A DNA stretch of 7,410 bases from Candidatus Woesebacteria bacterium (GTDB lineage: Bacteria > Patescibacteriota > Microgenomatia > UBA8517), in NCBI GenBank assembly GCA_027327685.1, contig DAHVYL010000030.1:1-7410 (forward strand), in the 5' to 3' direction. Positions 1 to 6,397 of the stretch are shown piece by piece. The stretch's first letter is position 1; the number at the start of each line of letters is the position of its first letter. Under the pieces are notes generated by a model that had not been told where the DNA came from, ran no database searches, and saw nothing but the letters and a program-made list of their open reading frames with translations. Made by a program: the position numbers and the translations under genes.

Positions 1-630
1 ATGCAGAGTTTCGATTTTGAAGAACTTCTAACAAAATATCGTTATCATATTTTGATTATTTTACTGGGACTTATTTTGGTCGGGAGCGGATTTTTGTTTT
101 TCAAAAAGTCTTTCAATTTCTCCTCAACAAAAGTGGAAGTACTGCAGACTTCTACGGGGACCCGGGAGGGAGTGGAAATTACCGCGGAAATATCGGGAGC
201 GGTAATAAGTCCCGGAGTCTATAAGTTTTCCGACAGTGCCAGAATAGATGATTTATTAATTGCCGCCGGAGGTTTTTCGGGGGATGCGGATAGAATCTGG
301 AGCGATAAATATTTAAACAGGGCGGCAAAATTAACCGACGGACAAAAGGTTTACATTTTATCGGTTAATGAGCGCTTGGGGGTTTCGAGTGCTAAAAATA
401 GTGGAGGATATCAAACTACATCATCCGACTTTTCATCCGATAGTAACTCACTAATAAATATTAACACAGCAAGTATTTCGGAGCTTGATTCCTTGCCCGG
501 AATTGGCCCTATTTACGCCCAAAAGATCACTGAATACCGTCCGTACTCAAAACCGGAAGACCTGGTAAAAAGCGGGGCAATCACCCAAACTTTATACGAA
601 AAGATAAAAAACAGGGTAACTGTCTACTAG
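1..630 (+). CDS. comEA: ComEA-like DNA receptor (SLBB + helix-hairpin-helix)
   Basis: A 209-residue membrane-anchored DNA-binding protein of the natural transformation machinery; the family binds incoming double-stranded DNA at the outer face of the membrane and hands it to ComEC. Seen in the sequence: a short polar N-terminus, one membrane helix at about residues 16-34, an SLBB-type domain at about 58-121 (SGAVISPGVYKF, then DDLLIAAGG), a Ser-rich linker at about 129-150, and a C-terminal helix-hairpin-helix region at 152-209 with ININTAS, ELDSLPGIGP and AQKITEYR. The first hairpin (LPGIGP, 165-170) is canonical. The second (around SGAITQTLYEKIK, 191-203) has lost the usual GIG. The order TM-SLBB-HhH is that of Gram-positive-type ComEA. 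The window begins exactly at the ATG, so promoter and ribosome site cannot be judged; the N-terminus looks complete because the membrane helix is present. comEC genes follow on the same strand, consistent with a competence operon. Confidence 0.93.
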   Translation: MQSFDFEELLTKYRYHILIILLGLILVGSGFLFFKKSFNFSSTKVEVLQTSTGTREGVEITAEISGAVISPGVYKFSDSARIDDLLIAAGGFSGDADRIWSDKYLNRAAKLTDGQKVYILSVNERLGVSSAKNSGGYQTTSSDFSSDSNSLININTASISELDSLPGIGPIYAQKITEYRPYSKPEDLVKSGAITQTLYEKIKNRVTVY

Positions 631-651
631 GGTTATTAATTATTCCAATTG

Positions 652-715
652 CTCCGGAAAAGCAAAATATTTTTGAATTTTCCGGGGGGTTATCGTCCGA
701 AAATTGGAAAATTTA
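652..715 (+). promoter_or_regulatory. Inverted repeats with two alternative hairpins before comEC
   Basis: Seen directly: CCGGAAAA (654-661) is perfectly complementary to TTTTCCGG (678-685). The stem extends to 10 bp with C652-G687 and a T653-G686 wobble. Inside it, after a small bulge, CAAAA (663-667) pairs with TTTTG (671-675) around a three-base loop. The same right arm (674-683) can instead pair with 706-715, where GGAAAATT (706-713) matches AATTTTCC (676-683) perfectly; that pairing ends at the AGG that could act as ribosome site for the ATG at 724. No T-run follows, so it is not a normal intrinsic terminator. A role as translational switch, processing site or mRNA-stability element is inference. 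If comEC really starts at the TTG at 649, the repeat would lie inside coding sequence. Confidence 0.5.
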
Positions 716-723
716 GGTCATTT

Positions 724-1779
724 ATGAAATATGTTATTTGGCCTTTATTGGTTTTATTGATTCTTTTGCGTTATTTTACCAAACCCGACGTTTACCAGAA
801 CGGGGATAGCGTCAGAATAACGGTAACGGTTTTTTCAGACCCCACGTCCTACGGCAATTATCAAACATTTACCGCCGCGGGAATAAAAGTGACTCTCCCG
901 GCTTTTCCCGAAGTTTATTACGGCGACAGGGTAACTCTTGAGGGAGTGGTGGATGGAGGAAAACTAAAGGAAGCAAAACTTCTTTCAGCGGAGTCCTCCC
1001 ACGGCTTTGGCTCGACAGTCCGCAAAAAGATAGTTGATTTTTATCAGGAAGCTTTACCCCAGCCCATGTCCGGTCTTGTTGCCGGAATTACCTTGGGTAG
1101 TAAAAGATCTTTGACAGTCGGGTTTTGGGAGAAAGTAAAAGAGGCAGGAGTTGCTCATGTGGTTGTGGCCTCAGGGACCAATATCACTTTTGTCATTTCG
1201 TTTATTTTTGGGATAACGGCTTTTTATTTACCGAGAAGGAAATCAATGCTGATTGTTATACTAAGTATTATTTTGTATCTTTTCCTTTCAGGTTTTGAGG
1301 CACCTCTGATAAGGGCTGCAATCATGGCCTTTGTCACTTTTTGGTCGCAGACCGAAGGAAGGTTGGTCAGTGCATGGAGAAATCTTTTTCTTACGGCAGG
1401 CGTAATGTTAATTGTCGAACCGGATTGGACAGGCGACCTCGGCTTTATTCTGTCTTTTGTGTCTACCGCCTCCATCATGGCTTTTGAAAAAAAGATCTTC
1501 GGGTTCTTGAAATCTGTGCCAAACATCATTAGAGAGAGTTTTTCGACATCTCTGGCTGCCCAAATCGGAGTTGCTCCCATTCTTTTTGTTACTTTTGGTC
1601 AATTTAACCCTCTTTCTCCGTTCATAAACGCGTTGGTACTTTGGACAGTGCCCTTTATTATGATTCTGGGTGCTCTAGGTGGGGGATTTGGCCTGATATT
1701 TCCTCTTTTGGGTAAGCTGATACTATATATATGCTATCCTCTGACATGGTGGTTTGCCGAGATTGTCGAGATTTTCTGA
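724..1779 (+). CDS. comEC: ComEC membrane channel (competence domain only)
   Basis: The integral-membrane part of the ComEC/Rec2 DNA-uptake channel, which moves single-stranded DNA across the cytoplasmic membrane. From the ATG at 724 it is 351 residues. An N-terminal helix (MKYVIWPLLVLLILL) is followed by an extracellular OB-like segment (DVYQNGDSVRI to YYGDRVTLEGVV) and then the multi-helix competence domain. Its family signatures are LGSKRSL, GVAHVVVASGTNIT, GFEAPLIRAAIMAF, DLGFILSF and AAQIGVAPILFVTFGQFNPLSPF. The usual C-terminal MBL domain is absent and is encoded by the next gene. The frame is open back to a TTG at 649, which would add 25 basic residues. I prefer 724 because it puts the first helix at the N-terminus, has AGG six bases upstream, and leaves the 652-715 hairpins non-coding. 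The stop TGA (1777-1779) is one base before the next ATG, so translation is probably coupled. Identity is sure; the start is not. Confidence 0.9.
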   Translation: MKYVIWPLLVLLILLRYFTKPDVYQNGDSVRITVTVFSDPTSYGNYQTFTAAGIKVTLPAFPEVYYGDRVTLEGVVDGGKLKEAKLLSAESSHGFGSTVRKKIVDFYQEALPQPMSGLVAGITLGSKRSLTVGFWEKVKEAGVAHVVVASGTNITFVISFIFGITAFYLPRRKSMLIVILSIILYLFLSGFEAPLIRAAIMAFVTFWSQTEGRLVSAWRNLFLTAGVMLIVEPDWTGDLGFILSFVSTASIMAFEKKIFGFLKSVPNIIRESFSTSLAAQIGVAPILFVTFGQFNPLSPFINALVLWTVPFIMILGALGGGFGLIFPLLGKLILYICYPLTWWFAEIVEIF

Positions 1780-1780
1780 C

Positions 1781-2683
1781 ATGAAGCTTTGGAAATACAC
1801 TTTTACCTTTCTTTTACTTGTTCTTACGGCTATGGTTATTGCTTTTGTCCAGGAGCCGGATTCCAACCTTCATATTATTGTCTGCAATGTAGGTCAGGGG
1901 GATGCAATTCTAACTACTTATGGGGCAACTCAGATTTTGACGGATGGAGGGCCCGGCAAAAGCGTATTGGAGTGTCTGGGGCGCCATATGCCGTTTTGGG
2001 ATAGGGAGATTGAATTGGTTATTTCGACTCACCCCGATGCGGATCACTCAACAGGGCTTGTGAGTGTACTTCAAAACTACAAGGTTGGGAAAATACTCAT
2101 AAATCCGATTGATCCTGGCACTGAGGTATATAGAGCGCTAGTTTCCGAGGTGGGGGGTAGGGGTATACCTGTTATCAATCCCACTGCGGGTATGAGATTG
2201 GGGTTGGGTTTGATATCTTTGGATATACTTAGCCCAAGCGAGGGTTTGCTGAACCGTCTGACGTTGAAGGAAGAGGGCAGCCAACTTGCCAAGTATGACA
2301 TTTCAAAGGAAACCAACCTCTATTCGGTAGTTTATCTACTTAGCCTTAACAATCGGCCAAATGGAGGTCTGGGCTTTCAGGCAATTTTCCCCGGTGACAT
2401 TCCGCCGGAAGTTTCCGACGGACTTGCCGCCGGCTGGTCTATGGGTAGTGTTGAATATATCAAAATACCTCACCATGGAAGTGTCAACGGTTTGACGGAA
2501 AATCTCCTCAAGGTACTTATGCCTAAAATTGCGGTAATAAGTGTCGGTAAAAATCCTTGGGGACTACCCAAAACCGAAATTTTAGACATGTTGGCAAAGT
2601 ATAATGTTAAAGTTTTGAGAACCGATCTGGAAGGAGACATAATCATATCGACGGACGGCGATAAATATTGGTTGGGCAAGTAG
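1781..2683 (+). CDS. ComEC-type metallo-beta-lactamase-fold protein, separate gene
   Basis: A 300-residue protein matching the C-terminal domain of full-length ComEC, thought to be the nuclease that degrades the non-transported DNA strand. It starts with a membrane helix (about residues 6-23), which would be the last ComEC helix, placing the MBL domain outside the membrane. Motifs: NVGQGDA (36-42), LTDGG (53-57), THPDADH (83-89, the HxDxDH metal site), FPGD (203-206), IPHHGS (229-234) and ISVGKNPWGLP (253-263). The last motif is normally GHP, so the usual histidine is Leu262. The ATG at 1781 is chosen over the TTG at 1754 because it follows the upstream stop by one base (TGACATG) and begins right at the helix. 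No good Shine-Dalgarno is seen, so it probably depends on ribosomes finishing the upstream gene. Alternatives are a +1 frameshift fusing the two, or an assembly indel in 1754-1779. Confidence 0.88.
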   Translation: MKLWKYTFTFLLLVLTAMVIAFVQEPDSNLHIIVCNVGQGDAILTTYGATQILTDGGPGKSVLECLGRHMPFWDREIELVISTHPDADHSTGLVSVLQNYKVGKILINPIDPGTEVYRALVSEVGGRGIPVINPTAGMRLGLGLISLDILSPSEGLLNRLTLKEEGSQLAKYDISKETNLYSVVYLLSLNNRPNGGLGFQAIFPGDIPPEVSDGLAAGWSMGSVEYIKIPHHGSVNGLTENLLKVLMPKIAVISVGKNPWGLPKTEILDMLAKYNVKVLRTDLEGDIIISTDGDKYWLGK

Positions 2684-2722
2684 GAGGGGTTAATCAATAT
2701 TTTTCAAGGGATGTCGGATAAA

Positions 2723-2752
2723 TTAACAACTCCGGCAAAATACTGTTAAAAT
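2723..2752 (+). promoter_or_regulatory. argS promoter, predicted leaderless
   Basis: A -35 box TTAACA (2723-2728, 5 of 6 to TTGACA), an 18-base spacer and a -10 box TAAAAT (2747-2752) preceded by TG one base upstream (an extended -10). Only five bases separate the -10 box from the argS ATG at 2758, so transcription should begin at or next to the start codon. No Shine-Dalgarno lies before that ATG, which fits a leaderless mRNA. Confidence 0.65.
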
Positions 2753-2757
2753 AAACT

Positions 2758-4428
2758 ATGGCCGAAATAGAAGAAAAGATAATTGGGGCGCTTAAGAAAG
2801 CTTCAGGAGTAGAGGATGCCACTTTGGAGATACCTGAAAACGAGGATTTCGGCGACTATTCTTCCAATGTGGCTCTCAGGGCACCGGCAACCAATCACGG
2901 GTCTCCCCGCGAGTCGGCCGGAAGGATTATCGAAAAATTGGAGGCGGACGAAGCCTTACTCGAAATAGTGGAGAAAGTTGAAACTGCCGGCCCCGGCTTT
3001 ATCAATTTTTGGTTGAAAAAAGATGTACTAGTTGATACTTTGAGACAGATTGATAGAAAAAAAATGGATTTTGGGAAGTCCGAAAAGGGAAAGGGAAAAA
3101 CTGTCATAGTAGATTATTCTTCACCTAATATAGCCAAACCTTTCGGTATTGGGCACCTCAGGTCAACCATAATCGGACAGGCTCTTTACAATCTATATAA
3201 GGCATTGGGCTATGAAGTTGTCGGCGACAACCACCTGGGGGACTGGGGAACACAGTTCGGCAAGCTCGTTTGTATGATAGAGATTGAGAATCCGAAAGAT
3301 TTATCCATAGGAACTCTGGAAAAGCTTTATGTTGAATTCCACAAACTGGCAGAAGCGGATTTAAGTTTGGAAGATAAGGCCAGGGAGTGTTTTAAAAAAT
3401 TGGAGGGGGGAGATCCCAAGATTAAAAAAATCTGGCAGGCATGTGTGGATGTCTCTATGAAGGAATTTGCCCGGGTTTATGAACTTCTTGGTGTAAAAAT
3501 AGATTTTGCTTTCGGAGAATCCTATTACGAAAGTGAGATGAGACAAATGGTTGATAATCCTAAAATCAGAAAGCATCTTACCAAAGGTGAAGAGGGGGCT
3601 TCTGTTATAGATCTAACTGAATTCGGAATTAAAACCCCTCTCATGTTTTTGAAAAAAGACGGGACGACCACCTATGCGGCCCGTGACCTGGCGACAATCA
3701 GATTTAGGGTTAGAAAATGGGATCCTAAAATAATTATCTATGAGGTCGGAATGGAGCAGACCCTGCATTTCCGACAGATTTTTGCGGCAGCCAGAATTTT
3801 GGGGCTGGTAGAGAGTAAAACTGACTTAGTGCATACGGCACACGGGCTTTATTTAGCCCCTGACGGCAAGAAATTCTCTACAAGAAAAGGAAAAACTATT
3901 AAATTGGAAGAAGTTCTTAATGAGGCTATAAAAAGAGCTGAAAAGCTCGGAAACGAAAAAAGTGTGGCAAAAGACGTGGGAATTGGAGCCATTAAATATT
4001 TTGATTTAATGCATTCCGTGGGGAGCGATGTTATCTTTGACTGGGAAAAAATGATGAATCTTGAGGGTAATAGCGGGCCCTATCTGCAGTATACCGTAGC
4101 AAGAACAAATAGCGTCCTGGCAAAGACCTCTATTAAAAGTCCCACCTTGCATGGTAAATATGGTGACTTAAATGGGGAAGAAATCTCCATTCTCCGAAGT
4201 TTGATTAAATTTCCCGAAGTGATAGAGCTTGCGGCAAAGTCATACTCACCTAACCTTCTTTGCAACTATCTTTATAATCTGGCCTCGAAATACAATAGTT
4301 TTTACGGCAAACACAAGATAATCGGCGGGGAAAATGAAGATTTCAGGCTTCTCCTGACTTTTGGGGTGGGACAGGTCCTCAAAAACGGTCTTACGATATT
4401 AGGAATTCAAACACCTGAACGAATGTAG
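2758..4428 (+). CDS. argS: Arginyl-tRNA synthetase
   Basis: Cytoplasmic class I aminoacyl-tRNA synthetase that charges tRNA-Arg with arginine using ATP. At 556 residues it has the usual ArgRS length. Domains in order: an N-terminal additional domain (about 1-95, with ENEDFGDYSSNVAL at 27-40); the Rossmann catalytic core with SSPNIAKPFGIGHLRST (121-137), GDNHLGDWGTQFGKL (156-170) and the KMSKS-equivalent KFSTRKG (372-378); and a C-terminal DALR anticodon-binding domain beginning near GPYLQYTVART (440-450). The protein ends in the typical LGIQTPERM. The first His of the HIGH signature is Gly130; a substitution there is the main oddity and I believe it recurs in CPR enzymes, though I cannot check this here. 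The ATG at 2758 gives the expected N-terminus and sits just after a good promoter. Upstream is the MBL gene (74 bases away); downstream a DUF1003 gene converges with 15 bases between the stops. Probably monocistronic. Confidence 0.97.
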   Translation: MAEIEEKIIGALKKASGVEDATLEIPENEDFGDYSSNVALRAPATNHGSPRESAGRIIEKLEADEALLEIVEKVETAGPGFINFWLKKDVLVDTLRQIDRKKMDFGKSEKGKGKTVIVDYSSPNIAKPFGIGHLRSTIIGQALYNLYKALGYEVVGDNHLGDWGTQFGKLVCMIEIENPKDLSIGTLEKLYVEFHKLAEADLSLEDKARECFKKLEGGDPKIKKIWQACVDVSMKEFARVYELLGVKIDFAFGESYYESEMRQMVDNPKIRKHLTKGEEGASVIDLTEFGIKTPLMFLKKDGTTTYAARDLATIRFRVRKWDPKIIIYEVGMEQTLHFRQIFAAARILGLVESKTDLVHTAHGLYLAPDGKKFSTRKGKTIKLEEVLNEAIKRAEKLGNEKSVAKDVGIGAIKYFDLMHSVGSDVIFDWEKMMNLEGNSGPYLQYTVARTNSVLAKTSIKSPTLHGKYGDLNGEEISILRSLIKFPEVIELAAKSYSPNLLCNYLYNLASKYNSFYGKHKIIGGENEDFRLLLTFGVGQVLKNGLTILGIQTPERM

Positions 4429-4443
4429 TTGTGTGTGACCCTC

Positions 4444-4998
4444 TTACTTAATTATTTTTTCTCTGATTCTTTCCTGGAGTTCCATAATCGGCTTTCCTGC
4501 TGAGTTTTCCAACTGCTCCGTAAGTTTTCTTTCGATGTAGCCTGCGTCAAGTTCTTCGGTCATTTCTTCCAGCTCCGGGTCATGTTTATGGTTCTTTTGA
4601 TTTTCAAGAATTTCTCTAAGAAGATTTAATATTTTGGTAATTTCTTTTTCGGAAATGAGCTCGACTTGGAGTCCCAACTCGCTTCTTAAAGTATCCCTTT
4701 GGTTTTCCCTGTTTTGGCTCATGAGGACGATTATCGAGAGGATGATAGCCTCAATTGAAACAAACGAATTCATAAAAGGGTAAGGGTATGGATCAATTAT
4801 GGGAATACCCGGGATTCTTCCCGTGTTAACTAAAACCCAAAATCCGTAAATAATGATGTTGCCCAAAAGAAAGGCAATTGTGCCAAAGCCTGTTGTTAAT
4901 ACGTCCGCCACTTTGACAATAAAAGACCTTTTATTGAGTTCCTGGGCCTCAAAGCTTTTGATTATGTAGCGAGACCGGTGGGCACGGCTTGGTGTCAT
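4444..4998 (-). CDS. DUF1003 family membrane protein
   Basis: A 184-residue protein recognised as DUF1003 from its layout and signature residues; the family is widespread in bacteria and its function is not established. Seen: a basic, soluble N-terminus (1-30); ADVLTTGFGTIAFL (31-44) leading into a first membrane helix (about 38-58) that ends in the family-typical W-x-x-x-N (WVLVN); a loop with the conserved DPYPYPF (69-75); a second helix (about 77-93) starting SIEAIILS; then SQNRENQRD (94-102). The C-terminal half (about 110-184) is charged and predicted helical, possibly coiled coil, rich in Glu, Lys and Leu, and probably cytoplasmic. It is transcribed away from the M16 peptidase gene from its own promoter and converges on argS. 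The ATG at 4998 is favoured because a -10 box lies seven bases upstream and the protein begins just before the family domain. Nothing here tells its job. Confidence 0.87.
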   Translation of the reverse strand: MTPSRAHRSRYIIKSFEAQELNKRSFIVKVADVLTTGFGTIAFLLGNIIIYGFWVLVNTGRIPGIPIIDPYPYPFMNSFVSIEAIILSIIVLMSQNRENQRDTLRSELGLQVELISEKEITKILNLLREILENQKNHKHDPELEEMTEELDAGYIERKLTEQLENSAGKPIMELQERIREKIIK

Positions 4999-5005
4999 TG
5001 CATTT

Positions 5006-5034
5006 ATTGTATAACATTTAAGTCGGGTATTGAA
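5006..5034 (-). promoter_or_regulatory. Promoter of the DUF1003 gene, predicted leaderless
   Basis: On the minus strand the -10 box TACAAT occupies 5011-5006, with only seven bases before the ATG at 4998 and no Shine-Dalgarno. A weak -35 (TTCAAT, 5034-5029) lies 17 bases upstream. The -10 is convincing and the -35 is poor. The -35 region overlaps that of the opposite M16 promoter, so the two may exclude each other. Confidence 0.5.
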
Positions 5035-5058
5035 GACTGCCCAAAACTGAATTACAAT
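5030..5058 (+). promoter_or_regulatory. Promoter of the M16 peptidase gene, very short leader
   Basis: A -35 box TTGAAG (5030-5035, starting with the key TTGA), exactly 17 bases of spacer, and a -10 box TACAAT (5053-5058, 5 of 6 to TATAAT). The expected start of transcription near 5065 leaves about seven untranslated bases before the ATG at 5072, and these contain no Shine-Dalgarno sequence. Confidence 0.65.
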
Positions 5059-5071
5059 CTTTAAACCGCAA

Positions 5072-6397
5072 ATGAATTACAAACTTCATAAATTGACCTC
5101 AGGCCTTAGGATTATGACTGTCCCCATGCCCTCGCTTGAGTCGGTAACCGTTACCATCTGGGTTAAGACTGGCAGCAGGAATGAGGACAAAAAGGTGGGA
5201 GGAATCAGCCACTTTTTGGAGCATATGGTTTTTAAGGGCAGCAAAAAGCGCCCGACTGCCCGTGAGATCTCCCAGGCGGTTGATGCGATGGGGGGAGAAT
5301 TCAATGCGGCTACGAGTAAAGAGTGGACCAATTTTTATATCAAAGTGGGAAAGGAAAATCTCCCGTCTGCCATGGACATTCTTTCGGACATGGTCTTAAA
5401 TCCCCTAATGGAGAGAGGTGAAATTGAAAGAGAAAAGGGGACCATTATTCAGGAAATCAGAATGTATGAGGATACTCCCATGATGCATATAGGAGATATT
5501 TTTGAAGAGCTTGCTTTTGAGGGAAATCCTCTGGGTTGGGAAACTGCCGGATCGGAAAAAACCGTCAAAGGCATTACCAGAGATGATTTTACCAACTATC
5601 GCAAGGCTTTCTACCGCCCTGAAAACATGTTGGTAACCGTTGCCGGGGGGGTAACCGAAAAGACGGCTCTGGAATTGGCCGAGAAGTATTTTCGGAATTT
5701 CCGGGACTCGGGTTCAAAATTGCGGACAAATTCCAATATTCAGTTTACAAATAAACAAGCCGGGCCTAAATTTAGGCTTCAAACCAAAAAAAGCGAGCAG
5801 GCCCATCTGATAATGGGTTTTATGAGTGAGGGCAGAAACTATGAGGGCAGATTTGCACAGGGACTTCTTTCAATTATTTTGGGTGGGGGAATGAGTTCGA
5901 GAATGTTTATCGAGGTCAGGGAAAGGCGCGGTCTTGCCTATTCGGTCAGAACGAGTATGGATCGCTATCAGGAAGTCGGCTACATGGGAACCTATGCGGG
6001 AGTCAATGTAGACAAAATTGATGAAGCCATAGCCGTAATGCTTAATCAGCATTACGGAATATCAAGCGGAGAGCTCCCAATTACCGATAAGGAACTCACA
6101 AAAGCCAAGGGATTTTTGAAGGGTAATTTGGCTTTGGCTCTGGAAGATACAAAAGATGTAAGCGGATTCTTTGGCGAGCCTGAGCTTTTCGGCTCCGAAA
6201 TTCTGACTCCCGAAGAAGTCGGCAGAAGGATTGATGCAGTTACCTTAACCGATGTCTACTCTGAGGCTAAAAAGCTTTTTACTTCCAAACGCCTTAACTT
6301 AGCCATAATTGGTCCTTTTAAGGACAGAGAAAAATTTGTACAATTACTCAAGAAAAATGAAAGGATTGGAGTTTCCGGTAATCGGCACAAAAGTTAA
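5072..6397 (+). CDS. M16 family zinc metallopeptidase (processing-peptidase-like)
   Basis: A 441-residue zinc peptidase of the insulinase/mitochondrial-processing-peptidase family, bacterial M16B type, which cleaves short or unfolded peptides inside a clam-like chamber. The inverted zinc motif HFLEH is at 47-51 and the third ligand Glu128 (IIQEIRMYEDTP) is exactly 76 residues on, matching HxxEHx76E; catalytic Glu50 is present, so the enzyme should be active. The second half carries the family's LGGGMSSRMF (270-279) and EVRERRGLAYSV (281-292), whose Arg and Tyr position substrate. Both halves are on one chain, and the length is close to the usual 410-440. No signal peptide is seen, so it is probably cytoplasmic. 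The ATG at 5072 gives the standard start (YKLHKLTSGLRI). It has its own promoter, is divergent from the DUF1003 gene, and overlaps the next gene by 41 bases, implying one transcript. The substrate is unknown. Confidence 0.95.
   Translation: MNYKLHKLTSGLRIMTVPMPSLESVTVTIWVKTGSRNEDKKVGGISHFLEHMVFKGSKKRPTAREISQAVDAMGGEFNAATSKEWTNFYIKVGKENLPSAMDILSDMVLNPLMERGEIEREKGTIIQEIRMYEDTPMMHIGDIFEELAFEGNPLGWETAGSEKTVKGITRDDFTNYRKAFYRPENMLVTVAGGVTEKTALELAEKYFRNFRDSGSKLRTNSNIQFTNKQAGPKFRLQTKKSEQAHLIMGFMSEGRNYEGRFAQGLLSIILGGGMSSRMFIEVRERRGLAYSVRTSMDRYQEVGYMGTYAGVNVDKIDEAIAVMLNQHYGISSGELPITDKELTKAKGFLKGNLALALEDTKDVSGFFGEPELFGSEILTPEEVGRRIDAVTLTDVYSEAKKLFTSKRLNLAIIGPFKDREKFVQLLKKNERIGVSGNRHKS

Noticed and set aside
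1224..1602. Minus-strand open frames inside comEC, and similar ones inside the MBL, argS, M16 and kinase genes
   Set aside because: They lie opposite clearly recognised genes, have no recognisable domains and no promoter or ribosome site; they are shadows of the real coding frames.
1777..2004. Reading the comEC TGA as glycine, as in some CPR lineages with recoded UGA
   Set aside because: Read-through in the same frame gives a Cys/Tyr-rich sequence unlike ComEC, while the MBL domain lies in another frame. No other gene here has an in-frame TGA.
2682..2749. A perfect AGGAGG at 2682-2687 and a short frame at 2711-2749 (MSDKLTTPAKYC) as a leader peptide for argS
   Set aside because: No ATG, GTG or TTG stands at proper spacing after AGGAGG, and the ATG at 2711 is too far from it. 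The predicted argS transcript starts downstream of this frame.
4429..4462. Intrinsic terminator between the convergent argS and DUF1003 genes
   Set aside because: A T-run occurs at 4455-4460, but I found no GC-rich stem before it, and only 15 bases separate the two stops.
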